A DNA stretch of 64,000 nt, taken from assembly GCA_039933215.1 (NCBI GenBank), contig JBDTOO010000001.1, forward strand, positions 62,001 to 126,000, given 5' to 3'. Position numbers and translations under genes: made by a program. Source of the stretch: JALYUA01 sp039933215 (GTDB lineage: Bacteria; Acidobacteriota; Thermoanaerobaculia; UBA5066; Gp7-AA6). A model generated the notes under the pieces. That model saw nothing but the letters and a program-made list of their open reading frames with translations. It made no database searches and had not been told where the DNA came from. Positions 20,101 to 27,419 of this stretch are shown in pieces. Within the stretch, counting starts at the first letter, position 1. Each line of letters opens with the position of its first letter.

Positions 20101-20630
20101 TCCACGCCCTTCGGCTTTCCGGTCGACCCGGACGTGTACATGATGTAAGCGAGCGAATCGGCGCCGCCGAACCCCGGGAGATTGCCCGGATCGTTCAGGA
20201 CGGGGTCTCCTTCTCCCTCGAGGTCCACGAGCAGGACCTCGCCCGGGAAGGGGGGCAGCGAATCGCGGTGCAAGGACTCGGTCAGCAAAGCCCGAGGGGC
20301 CGCGTCATGGAGCAGGAAGGCGATCCGCTCCCGCGGATGGACCGGGTCGATCGGAACGTACGCTCCGCCGGCCTTGAGGATCCCGAGTATCCCGGCCACC
20401 ATCCGGACGGAGCGATCGACGCAGATCGCCACGCGGGCTTCGGGGCCGACGCCCGCTGCGCGGAGCCGATGGGCGAGAGCGTTCGCTTTCGCGTTCAACT
20501 GCGCGTACGTGACCGGACCCTCTTCCCCGAGCAGGGCGACGGCGTGAGGCGTCCTCCGGCTCTGCCGTTCGAACAGGTCCGAGACGCAGTTCTCCCCGTC
20601 GTACGAGAGCGAACGCGGATCAGTGGACAT
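14142..20630 (-). CDS. Non-ribosomal peptide synthetase, initiation protein A(Val)-T-C-A(Asp)-T-E
   Basis: This 2162-residue NRPS starts with an A domain, so it is the likely first protein of the line and is not preceded by a lipid-loading C domain. A1 specificity residues read by eye are D-A-F-W-L-G-G-T-F-K, a valine code. T1 has GGHSL (Ser585). The C domain has HHIVTDG (from His773). A2 is of the AADLGNT type, with residues D-L-T-K-I-G-H-I-G-K, an aspartate code. T2 has GGDSI (Ser1645), the form usual before epimerases. The last 430 residues are an epimerization domain, with HHFAIDAVSW (from 1826), EGHGRE and FNYLGQ motifs. Predicted product: Val-D-Asp on T2. The start lies 24 bases after the stop of the sugar transferase/dehydratase gene with no clear Shine-Dalgarno, which suggests coupling to it. 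Confidence 0.96.
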   Translation of the reverse strand: MSTDPRSLSYDGENCVSDLFERQSRRTPHAVALLGEEGPVTYAQLNAKANALAHRLRAAGVGPEARVAICVDRSVRMVAGILGILKAGGAYVPIDPVHPRERIAFLLHDAAPRALLTESLHRDSLPPFPGEVLLVDLEGEGDPVLNDPGNLPGFGGADSLAYIMYTSGSTGKPKGVEILHRGIVRLVRDTDYASFSSDETFLQAAPLSFDASTFEIWGSLLNGARLALLPPGPPSPDTIAEAVERYGVTTLWLTAALFHETVDQRLTSLSGLRQLLAGGDVLSVPHVTRALRSLPGCRVINGYGPTENTTFTCCYALTGDETLGSSVPIGRPIARTRVLILNEELRPVAAGEAGELWIAGDGLARGYWNDPELTARKFVESPVPELEAGRLYRSGDLARYRADGNIEFLGRIDQQVKIHGYRIEPGEIETAIREQPEVRDCVVVAREEPTGDRRLIAYIVAVPSSGLPVPPGETHLPPGAPTDQGGASSFFVRLVPDLRRRLRERLPESMIPSAFVPLDRIPMTPNGKVDRRALPAPSRSRPPLSVAYAAPRKPVEIAVVAMFREVLGIDEVGIHDDFFDLGGHSLSATRVISRVRRDFPTDVSVMEFFALPTAAALGARIEATPATVQRAARLRPMPRPGEIPLSYSQQRLWFLDQLDPGAVAYNVSRAMRLEGRLDRGALERALAEVSARHEALRTTFPSREGRPVQRVSAHADVVITDADLSKTGEGETSLARALTEEAGRPFDLARGPLMRATLFRLSDEEHVLLFNMHHIVTDGWSMGILFRELEALYGAFSQGQPSPLPPLAIQYPDFAIWQRQALAGDALRPGLEYWEKALAGPLPALELPTDRPRPAIQRFRGGRLGFSIDAGTERRLAEFSRTHGGTPFMTLLATFDVLLSRYAGQSEILVGIPVANRSQPEIENLIGFFTNSLVMRVELAEKETFRSLVGRVKKISLEGFAHEDVPFEVLVEKLQPERTLSHNPLFQVLFAFQNASDESMRLRGLAVTPVPVEEGTSRFSLTLSIWPTAAGFEGRFDYDTDLFGEATISRMSRHFLRLLASGLADPDRPVEDLSLMDEEEMKSLLAAWSPVPEAGGPVRCVHELFEEQAALRPHSIAVVSGGEAVTYADLESRSAALADRLRASGAAPEVVVGLCLDRSVDLLVGLLGILRSGAAYLPLDPSLPAARLAHFVEDAGARLVVTDRKLREIFSATGADVVPIDGLSTDPPRSAPAAPARRASPADAAYVIYTSGSTGKPKAVVVEHRQLAHYVRAATDRLALEPGMSFALVSSMAADLGNTSLFPSLACGGSLHVLSKEQAGDAEAMACYFRENSIDCLKIVPSHLAALLTCEEPSSVLPRKRLIFGGERLSWDLVDKVSALAPDCEIFNHYGPTETTIGAIAGRVDPRRERTGGSAPLGRPLSHARVFLLDARGRPVPPGVAGEIFIGGLGVARGYLGRPDLTAERFLPNPLAGEGDRFYRTGDRARYAADGSIEFLGRVDDQVKVRGHRVEPGEIEAALRRIPNVRECAVVPREELGALRLIACLVAEDARRLDVAAIRRALHEVLPDHMVPGGFAVVDHLPRTGNGKIDRIALRTVPVQTLDSRSSSRVPRTDAEKALANIWARVLQLEAVGIDENFFDLGGDSILSIQIVAQAARAGLRITPRLLFQHQTVAGLAGAARPAGPAAGEQGLVTGDVPRTPIQARFIERGLSNPNHFNQSVLLAAAVPLDSARLSRAVRALLAHHDALRLRCVSHPPRQFVEAPADDVPFRRIDLVAWPPERRQAAMEQAASAAQASMNLERGPLARVIQFANAPGSGDRILIAVHHFAIDAVSWPILLEDLRSAYEQAAGAGPIRLPAKTTSFQAWATGLAAYADSPELATELPFWLEVAAVDDMGLPADRVASAERPASASRTDIVSVAIEADETRALIADVPHVYRTQVNDVLLTALVQAINGWTKRSRLLVDLEGHGREDILEGIDLTRTVGWFTSRFPAVLTLEAGTGAGESLKSIKEQLRKIPRRGVGYGILRYLHRDERVRERLSRPVPSVSFNYLGQLDATIGETGFSYSNEFRGLEIGIDEKPMYSLDVNGGISGGRLQFEWTFDTRRFSVSTVRSVAESFRSSLRGLIHHCRSPHAGGFTPSDFPEAGLSQDELDRLIAKLA

Positions 20631-20654
20631 GAGAGGGATGCCTGTTGAGGACGT

Positions 20655-23369
20655 CTACTCCGAAGAGTTCATCGTGCGCACGAGCCGGGGGACTCCCCGG
20701 CCTCGGGTCGTATCGGTTCCCAGGGTGAGACCCAATTGTTCCCCCGGTTCCGGCGCGGTGCGAGGCACGGCGTCGGTGCGCCGGCCCGGCGCGAGCTTCC
20801 CTTCCGGCAGGAGCTGGTTGAGATAGGCCCGGATCGAGTGGGCGTCGCTCCCGGCCGCCAGCTTGCGGAGCTCCGCGAGCCCGTGCTCGACCGCTTCGGG
20901 GGGGTAGGCGGCGATACGCCCGATGAAGATCTTCGGGTGCCGCGTCTTCGCGATCTCCTCGCCGTCGAGCTCGAGCTCCTCGAAGAGCTTCTCGCCCGGC
21001 CGGAGGCCGGTGAAGACGATCTCCATGTCCTCGAAGGGCCGGAGGCCCGAGAGGTTGATCATCGCGACGGCGAGATCGAGGATGCGAACGGGCTCACCCA
21101 TGTCGAGGATGAAGATCTCTCCCCCGGCGCCCATCGCGCCCGCCTGCATCACGAGCTGAGCGGCTTCGGGGATCGTCATGAAATAGCGCTTCATCTCCGG
21201 GTCGGTCACGGTGACCGGGCCGCCGCGGCGGATCTGCTCGCGGAAAAGGGGAATGACCGACCCGGCCGATCCCATGACGTTTCCGAAGCGCACAGCCACG
21301 AAGCGCGTCTTGTATTTCCGGGCGAGGTCCTGGATCACGAGCTCGGCCACCCTCTTCGAAGCCCCCATCACCGACGTCGGACGCACGGCCTTGTCCGTCG
21401 AGATCATCACGACGGCCTCGACGCCCGACTCGCCGGCGACTTCCGCGATGACGCGGGTTCCGAAGACGTTGTTCTTGATCGCCTCCGAGGGATTCGACTC
21501 CATCATCGGAACGTGTTTGTGGGCGGCGGCGTGGAAAACGACCTGCGGGGCGTGGCGCGCGAAGATCGTCCGCACCCACGGCTCGTCGCCGATGTCCGCC
21601 ACCACCGGGACGACCTTCAAATCCGGGAAGAGCCGCCGCATCTCGCGATCGATCTCGAAGAGCGCTCCCTCGAAGCGCTCCAGCAGAACGAGGGCCGCGG
21701 GATCGAATCGCGCGAGCTGACGCGCGAGCTCCGAGCCGATCGATCCGCCGGCACCGGTGACGAGAACGGTCTTTCCGGCCACGAAGCGCCCGATCTCGTC
21801 CTCGTCGAGCTGCACGCGCTCCCGCCCGAGGAGGTCTTCGATGTCGACGTCGCGGATCCGCGTCACACGGACCTTTCCCTGCAGGATTTCGTACAGGCCG
21901 GGGATGATCCGCATCCCCACGCCGATCTTCCGGCACTGCTCGATCATCCGGACGATCTCCCGCCGGGAGATCTGCGCGATCGTGATGACGACGTCCTGAA
22001 TCTTCAGGTCGGCGACGAGTCGCGGGAGGTCGCGCGTGGTTCCGAGAACCGGGATCTCGTGGATGACCGCTCCCTGTTTGCGGGGGTCGTCGTCGACGAA
22101 TCCCTGGATCTCGATGTCGAGGTCGCCGCGGCCGAGGATCTCGCGGGCGGCGAGGACGCCCGCCTGTCCCGCCCCGAGGAGCAGCACCCGCCGGCGCGGT
22201 GCCGCGTTGCGCGACACGATGCCGCGGCGTGAGCGCTCGTAGGCGATCCGCCGGGCCACCCGCAGGGAGAACACGCCTCCGAACCCGAGCAGCGTGTCCA
22301 TGAAGATCACCGAGAGGGGAATCCTCCAGTGGTCGTACCCGTCGGGGACGAAGAGCCGCAGGGCCAGAAGGGCTCCGCCCGACCAGAGGGCCGCGTTCAG
22401 GAAGCGACCCGCCTCGCGCATCCCGACGTACCGCCAGATGAACCGGTGGACCCTCGCGAGGAGCAGCGACCCGAACTGGAGCGCCAGGACCCACGGCATC
22501 TGGGGCAGGACTTCGCGCATCTCGGCGCGGTTGGTCTGGAAATCGAACCGCAGCAGGTACGAGAAGCCGAAGGCCGCCGCGAGGACGACGAGGTCGAAGA
22601 GGTACTGGACGTCCCGAAGGTTGACGCGTCGCCAGGCGCCCGCACGGCTCGTCTGCTCGGTATCGGGGGGCGCCTCGGCCGGCTCGACCCGGGGCCGCGA
22701 GAGGTCCGCGATCGAGGGCGGCGGCACGCTCGAGGGACGCACGACCGCCAGAACCGTCCGTCCCAGGATCTCGATGTCCGTCCACCAGGTGCGCCGCTTC
22801 AGGTACCGGGCGTAGCCCCGCAGCTTGTAGGGCTGGAGCACGTCTCGATAGAAGGTCTCGGGATTCTCCTTGACCGACGCGAGGAGCGACTCCTCGTTTC
22901 GAAGCGTCAGGGTCACCGGGTCGGTCAGGCCGGGACGGACCTGGAGAACCAGACGCCAGAGCGGGTTTCCGAGGTCGACGAACCGCGGCACCTCCGGCCG
23001 CGGGCCGACGAGCGCAAGGTCGCCGACGAGGACGTTCCACAACGCCGGGATCTCGTCGAGCTTCGCCTTCCGGAGAAAGCGTCCGATGGGCGTGATTCGC
23101 GGGTCGCCCTCGGCGGTCATGAGCAGTCCGGCCGCGTCCGCCTGCATCGTGCGGAACTTGAGCAGCGTGAAGAACTCGCCTCGCCGCCCCACCCGCTTCT
23201 GCCGGAAGAGTACGGGCCCCCGCGACGAAACCGCGATGGCGACGCCGCAGACAATGAAGATCGGAACGCAGAGAACCAGGGCGATGGCGGCCATGACCGC
23301 TTCCACGGCGCGCGGCAGACCCGTTCCCGTGGGGTCTTCCAGTCTCCCGGTCAGAGGTAGAGAGCTCAT
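20655..23369 (-). CDS. Fused phosphoglycosyltransferase (WcaJ/PglC-like) and membrane nucleotide-sugar 4,6-dehydratase (PglF/CapD-like)
   Basis: This 904-residue protein joins two enzymes that are usually separate. Residues about 15-225 form a bacterial sugar transferase: a hydrophobic N-terminal segment, the FRQKRVGRRGE and LKFRTM blocks, the catalytic Asp-Glu in KLDEIPALWNV, and GPRPE. Such enzymes move a sugar 1-phosphate from a UDP-sugar to undecaprenyl phosphate. Residues about 250-375 form a hydrophobic multi-span region. From 385 come a nucleotide-binding fold (LLGAGQAG) and a second Rossmann fold (TGAGGSIGSE from 538) with STDKA at 657-661 and the MGASK block, where Met668 replaces the usual Tyr, as in WbpM/PglF-type 4,6-dehydratases. 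The fusion would couple synthesis of a 4-keto-6-deoxy sugar to repeat-unit initiation (inference). The ATG overlaps a TGA that closes a possible small ORF. Confidence 0.93.
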   Translation of the reverse strand: MSSLPLTGRLEDPTGTGLPRAVEAVMAAIALVLCVPIFIVCGVAIAVSSRGPVLFRQKRVGRRGEFFTLLKFRTMQADAAGLLMTAEGDPRITPIGRFLRKAKLDEIPALWNVLVGDLALVGPRPEVPRFVDLGNPLWRLVLQVRPGLTDPVTLTLRNEESLLASVKENPETFYRDVLQPYKLRGYARYLKRRTWWTDIEILGRTVLAVVRPSSVPPPSIADLSRPRVEPAEAPPDTEQTSRAGAWRRVNLRDVQYLFDLVVLAAAFGFSYLLRFDFQTNRAEMREVLPQMPWVLALQFGSLLLARVHRFIWRYVGMREAGRFLNAALWSGGALLALRLFVPDGYDHWRIPLSVIFMDTLLGFGGVFSLRVARRIAYERSRRGIVSRNAAPRRRVLLLGAGQAGVLAAREILGRGDLDIEIQGFVDDDPRKQGAVIHEIPVLGTTRDLPRLVADLKIQDVVITIAQISRREIVRMIEQCRKIGVGMRIIPGLYEILQGKVRVTRIRDVDIEDLLGRERVQLDEDEIGRFVAGKTVLVTGAGGSIGSELARQLARFDPAALVLLERFEGALFEIDREMRRLFPDLKVVPVVADIGDEPWVRTIFARHAPQVVFHAAAHKHVPMMESNPSEAIKNNVFGTRVIAEVAGESGVEAVVMISTDKAVRPTSVMGASKRVAELVIQDLARKYKTRFVAVRFGNVMGSAGSVIPLFREQIRRGGPVTVTDPEMKRYFMTIPEAAQLVMQAGAMGAGGEIFILDMGEPVRILDLAVAMINLSGLRPFEDMEIVFTGLRPGEKLFEELELDGEEIAKTRHPKIFIGRIAAYPPEAVEHGLAELRKLAAGSDAHSIRAYLNQLLPEGKLAPGRRTDAVPRTAPEPGEQLGLTLGTDTTRGRGVPRLVRTMNSSE

Positions 23370-23623
23370 GGGACCTCGGTCTCGGCGACTCCCGGAAGCC
23401 CGACCCCTCGAGCGGCCTCCTGCGGCCGGAGAGCGGGCGCTCCGTTCTGTAGGACGTCGTTCGACGAGGGCAGCATGCGCCCGGGACGACCGCCTGTGTG
23501 CAAGAATCGGGCGAAAGACATCTCACCCCTCTGTGGGACCCGAGAAGGAGACGTAAGGATACACCAGGGACCCCGGCTCGTTTCGCCGGAGTTTCGAACC
23601 ATAACGGCCACGCTTCGAGCCAT
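23370..23623 (-). other. 254-base gap between aminotransferase and sugar transferase genes
   Basis: This is the largest gap in the long minus-strand unit. It contains one open frame of 85 codons. It starts with an ATG directly abutting the aminotransferase TAA and ends in an ATGA overlap with the next start, so its ends fit the local pattern. However, about 27 of its 85 codons end in A or T, more than in the neighbouring genes, and the translation has no recognisable motif. I do not call it a gene. A five-base-pair hairpin lies near 23572-23588. No convincing promoter or terminator was found. Confidence 0.4.
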
Positions 23624-24871
23624 TTAGCCTCCCACGGCCGCTGTGGTCCGCGCGCTCGCGCAGAGAGACCGGACACCCTCGATGACGAAATCTGTCTCCT
23701 CTTCCCGCATCCCCGGAAAGATCGGCAGGCTCACCAGGCTTTCCCAGACCTCGGTGGCCTTTGGAAGAGCGTCCGGCCGCCAGCCGAAGGAAGACTCGTA
23801 GTACGGGTGCCGGTGCAGCGGCCGCCAGTGGACCGAGCAGCCGACGCCGCCCGCCTTGAGGCGCTCGATGAATGCGTTGCGGTCGATGTCGAGCCGGTCG
23901 AGCCGCAGCCGGATCGGATAGAGGTGCCACGAGTGGATCCGGTCGTCGTTGCGCGCGGGAATCTGGATCTCTTCGAGCTCGCCGAAGGCCGCGTCGTACC
24001 GGCGGGCGACCGACTCCCGCTCGAGCCGCATCGCTTCCGCTCGCGCGAGCTGCGGGATCCCGATGGCCGCGGCAATGTCCGTGAGGTTGTACTTGTACCC
24101 GGGCGCCACGATCCTGTAGTCCCAGGTCCTGCCCCCCGTGTAGCGCTCCCACGCGTCCTGCGAGAGACCGTGGAGCGACATGAGCCGCATCCGATCGGCG
24201 AGCGCGGGATCGTCGGTGACCGCCATGCCCCCCTCGCCCGTCGTGATCGTCTTGTTCGCGTAGAAGGAGAAGCACGAGACCGCGGCCGTGTTCTCGCCGC
24301 ACCGGCGCCACGCGGCCGACCCGGCCGCACGGGCCGCCGCCGGAAACGCGTGCGCCGCGTCCTCGATCACCCAGAGCTTCTCGCGGGCGGCGAAGGCGGC
24401 GACGGCGGCGGGATCCATCATCAGCCCGCCGACGTGGACGGGAATCACCCCGACGACGGGGGCGTCCCGCGGAATCGTCCCGGGAAGCCGGCCGGCCCGA
24501 AGATCGGCGATCTTCCGGGCGGCGTCCCCGAGGTCCATGTTGAGGGTCTCGGGGTCGCAGTCCACCAGGATCGGAATGACGCCGAGGTATCTCAGGATCT
24601 CGCCGGTCGCTGCAAAGGTCATCGTCGGGATGAGTACGGCGTCTCCCGGCCGCACCCCGAGCGCCTCGACCGCGAGGTGCAGGGCGGCCGTGCACGAGTT
24701 GACGGCCACCGCGTGCCGGCCGCCGACGGCCTCCGCGAACTCCCGCTCGAACTGTTTCACCCGCGGGCCCGTGGTCAGCCACCCCGACCGCAGCGCGGCG
24801 ACCACCAGGGCGATCTCCTCGTCTCCGATCGAGGGACGAAAGTAGGGAACCGATTCGATCTTCGATGTCAT
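23624..24871 (-). CDS. DegT/DnrJ/EryC1-family PLP-dependent sugar aminotransferase
   Basis: A 415-residue fold-type I aminotransferase of the kind that aminates 4-keto (or 3-keto) nucleotide sugars. Family marks: GWLTTGPRVKQFE near the N-terminus, NSCTAALHLA, VIEDAAHAF, and the PLP-lysine block SFYANKTITTGEGGM. The HWRPLHRHPYY segment is the substrate-site region near the C-terminus. The start is the ATG at 24871, overlapping the upstream stop in an ATGA; longer frames upstream lie over another gene. It is one gene away from the dehydratase fusion, whose 4-keto product is a natural substrate (inference). A second family member lies at 33967-35151. Confidence 0.95.
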   Translation of the reverse strand: MTSKIESVPYFRPSIGDEEIALVVAALRSGWLTTGPRVKQFEREFAEAVGGRHAVAVNSCTAALHLAVEALGVRPGDAVLIPTMTFAATGEILRYLGVIPILVDCDPETLNMDLGDAARKIADLRAGRLPGTIPRDAPVVGVIPVHVGGLMMDPAAVAAFAAREKLWVIEDAAHAFPAAARAAGSAAWRRCGENTAAVSCFSFYANKTITTGEGGMAVTDDPALADRMRLMSLHGLSQDAWERYTGGRTWDYRIVAPGYKYNLTDIAAAIGIPQLARAEAMRLERESVARRYDAAFGELEEIQIPARNDDRIHSWHLYPIRLRLDRLDIDRNAFIERLKAGGVGCSVHWRPLHRHPYYESSFGWRPDALPKATEVWESLVSLPIFPGMREEETDFVIEGVRSLCASARTTAAVGG

Positions 24872-25986
24872 GGAATCTTCTTCTCCGGCGTCCCCAGCGG
24901 CGGCGGGCGGAGCGCCCTGCCGCCTGCTGAGGGCGCGAAATCTCCCCGGCCGGTCCGGTCTTTCCACCGTCCCGCGAACCGGAGAAGCCCCGTCAGGAAG
25001 CCGAGTCCGTAGGAAAGATGCAGGGTCGCGAAGGCGACCGGAAGGAGGAGGCGGCCCGGCCCGGCCGCGCGGCGGGCGGTCCAGGCGGAGGCCGCGAGAT
25101 TCGCCGCGGTGTACGCGCCGGCCACCGCAGCGAAGGGGATCCAGGTTCGACGCCCCAGGGGCGCCGCGACCGCGGCCCCGATCAGGGAGGCCGCGAAGAG
25201 AGGCGGCACGAACTGCCGCGGCCGCATTTGACGCGGGTGCTTCTGCATCACGCGGACCTTCCAGAATCCGTACTGAAAATACTGCCGGCCGAGCGAGCGG
25301 ATCGAGCTCCGGCTGTAGTAACGCGAACGCACGTCTCCGGCGAGAAGGATGCGAAAACCCATGTTGCGGAGGCGGTAGTTGTATTCGTCGTCCTGGTCGC
25401 GGACGAGCTCTTCGTCGTACGGCCCTGCCCTCCGGACGACGTCCCGGGTGTAGGCCGGAAACGCCACGGTGTCGACGAGCCGGTCGAGGCCGGAACCCGT
25501 CCGGAAGGACGCGCCCCCGACGCCGAACCGGGAGCTCATCGCGAGAGCGATCGTCTGGGACCTGGGATTCTCGCCGACGGTCTCGAGCGGCCCGCCGACG
25601 CCTTCCGCTTCGCCGCGCTGCAGATGCTCGACGCATCGGGCGACGTAGTCGGGGGCGATCTCGCAGTGGCCGTCGACGCGCACGAGAATGTCGCCGCGCG
25701 CGATCGCGATCGCCGCGTTCAGCCCCGTGGCGACGATGCGGCCCGGATTGGGCACGAGCCGCACCCTCGGATCCGCGCGGGCGAAGTCTTCGACGGCCTG
25801 TGCCGTTCCGTCGTCGGACAGCCCGTCGGCGACCAGGACTTCCATCCGCTCGGCGGGAAAGTCCTGCGCCAGAACGCTGCCGACGCTCCGCGCGATGAAC
25901 TCCCCTTCGTTGCGGACGGGCATGACGACGCTGACGAACGGCAGCGCCGGCAGGGTTACGACCTCTGCCGCCCCGGCCCGATTCAC
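24868..25986 (-). CDS. Family 2 glycosyltransferase with C-terminal membrane segments
   Basis: A 372-residue GT-A enzyme. The N-terminus reads PFVSVVMPVRNEGEF; the metal-binding DxD equivalent is VRVDGH near residue 105; and the acceptor-site block is the DQDDEYNYRL stretch near residue 205. The last 130 residues hold at least two or three hydrophobic spans, so the protein should sit at the inner face of the cytoplasmic membrane and use a lipid-linked acceptor. The GTG at 25986 overlaps the upstream stop (GTGA); the ATGA at its 3' end overlaps the aminotransferase. The donor and the linkage cannot be told from sequence. Confidence 0.92.
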   Translation of the reverse strand: MNRAGAAEVVTLPALPFVSVVMPVRNEGEFIARSVGSVLAQDFPAERMEVLVADGLSDDGTAQAVEDFARADPRVRLVPNPGRIVATGLNAAIAIARGDILVRVDGHCEIAPDYVARCVEHLQRGEAEGVGGPLETVGENPRSQTIALAMSSRFGVGGASFRTGSGLDRLVDTVAFPAYTRDVVRRAGPYDEELVRDQDDEYNYRLRNMGFRILLAGDVRSRYYSRSSIRSLGRQYFQYGFWKVRVMQKHPRQMRPRQFVPPLFAASLIGAAVAAPLGRRTWIPFAAVAGAYTAANLAASAWTARRAAGPGRLLLPVAFATLHLSYGLGFLTGLLRFAGRWKDRTGRGDFAPSAGGRALRPPPLGTPEKKIP

Positions 25987-27419
25987 GACCGGCCTCCGGC
26001 GGCGCGGCTTCGCGTCTCCGCCCCGCCGCTGCCGACGCGGGAGATGACCGCGCGGAACTTCCCCGCCGCGGTGCGCGGGATCGCGCCGACCTCCTCGATC
26101 GCGATCCTCATCGCCGGTCCGAGCCGCTCCTGGAGGCGGCGCCGGATGCTCTCGATGTCCGACGCGCCGAAGCCCTCGGCCGGGACGACGAGGACGCGCA
26201 CCTCGTCGAACGTCTCGTGGATGACCTGGGCCTCCCGGATGCGCATGTCCGACTTGAACACCGTGTCGAGGCGTCCGACTCTCCGTCCCTCCGGTGTGAC
26301 GATCACGTCGTCCAGGCGGCCCGTCACCTCTTTCAGCCGGGGAAGGGTCCGCCCGCAGGAGCAGACCTCGGCGTCTTCCCAGAGAGCCCCCGCGTCCCCG
26401 ACCTCGTAGCGCACGAGCGGCATGTCGGCGTTCAAAAGGCCCGTGGCCGTGAGCTTCCCGACCTCGCCCGGCCGCGCGGGGGCCCCCGTCTCGGAATCGA
26501 GGACCTCGATCACGCCGGCGTCCGGCCAGAGGTGAAGGCCTCCGGAAACGCACTCGCTCGCGGCGGCCGACGCCTCGGCCATTCCGTAAGTGTCCCGGAC
26601 CGGGCAGGCGAAGACTTCCCCGATCGCCTCGCGCTGGTGCGCGTAGAGAGGCTCCGCGTTGCTGACGGCGAGCGCGAGCTCCGGCGCCTTCGTCCCGGCC
26701 TCGCGCGCGAGATGAGCGAGAGAGAAGAGAGACGACGCGTAACCGAGGACGTAGCGGATCCGGTACCGGCGAAGCGCCTCGACGTACGCCCCCGCCGTCT
26801 GCGGGGAGATGTGGTACGAGGACATGTAGAGCTGGTGAAGGCCGGCGTTCCACACCCAGAACGGAGGACGCGTCCGCGACGCCGGGGTCACGAGCTGTCC
26901 TCCCAGGATCGCCCACCGGTCGTGCCGCGTCACGCCATTCCAGCGGCGCACGCGCGCTTCGAAGAGCGCGTACCACTGCCGCACGGTCTCCCGGCTCGAC
27001 CATAGATTCAGGGGCAGACCCGTCGTGCCGCTCGTGTGCTCGTGGATCAGCGACGACGGGTCGCGGTCGTCAGCCAGGAACTCGCGGTTGCTCGCGCGGA
27101 GCGTCTCCTTCGTGAGGACGGGCCAGCTCAGGAGATTCTCGACGGGGGCGCGGTCACCGGCGCGACGCCTCGCCGCCCATTGATCCCGGTAGAAGGGGAC
27201 GCGTTGGGAGGCGCGCGTCAACAGCGACGCGAGCCGCTCCTCCTGATAGGTCTTCCACATCGCGACGGACCAGTGCTCTCTCTGAAGGGCCTCTTCCACG
27301 AGCCGGTCGGAATCCCCTCCGTAGCGCCAGCGCCGGAGCTTCCAGCCGCGTACGCTCGCGGCGGCGCTCTGCAGCGGAGAGGGCAGCCGGCCGTAGATCG
27401 CCATGAGGGCCGAGCTCAC
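25983..27419 (-). CDS. CapK/phenylacetate-CoA ligase-like adenylate-forming enzyme
   Basis: A 478-residue AMP-forming ligase relative. It shows the phosphate loop HTSGTTGLPLN, a SNAEPL block, a DTYGMAEAS block matching the A5 region, a VRYEVGD block and the C-terminal P-TAAGKFR lysine block. A CSCGR segment may bind metal. CapK-like proteins are frequent in capsule loci, but their substrate is rarely known. They may activate a carboxylate for attachment to the glycan. The start is the GTG at 27419, overlapping the upstream glycosyltransferase stop in a GTGA; an upstream ATG at 27461 would overlap that gene by 46 bases. No dedicated carrier protein lies beside it. Confidence 0.88.
   Translation of the reverse strand: MSSALMAIYGRLPSPLQSAAASVRGWKLRRWRYGGDSDRLVEEALQREHWSVAMWKTYQEERLASLLTRASQRVPFYRDQWAARRRAGDRAPVENLLSWPVLTKETLRASNREFLADDRDPSSLIHEHTSGTTGLPLNLWSSRETVRQWYALFEARVRRWNGVTRHDRWAILGGQLVTPASRTRPPFWVWNAGLHQLYMSSYHISPQTAGAYVEALRRYRIRYVLGYASSLFSLAHLAREAGTKAPELALAVSNAEPLYAHQREAIGEVFACPVRDTYGMAEASAAASECVSGGLHLWPDAGVIEVLDSETGAPARPGEVGKLTATGLLNADMPLVRYEVGDAGALWEDAEVCSCGRTLPRLKEVTGRLDDVIVTPEGRRVGRLDTVFKSDMRIREAQVIHETFDEVRVLVVPAEGFGASDIESIRRRLQERLGPAMRIAIEEVGAIPRTAAGKFRAVISRVGSGGAETRSRAAGGRS

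Noticed and set aside
23572..23588. Small hairpin in the 254-base gap as a terminator
   Set aside because: The stem is only five base pairs and no T-tract follows.
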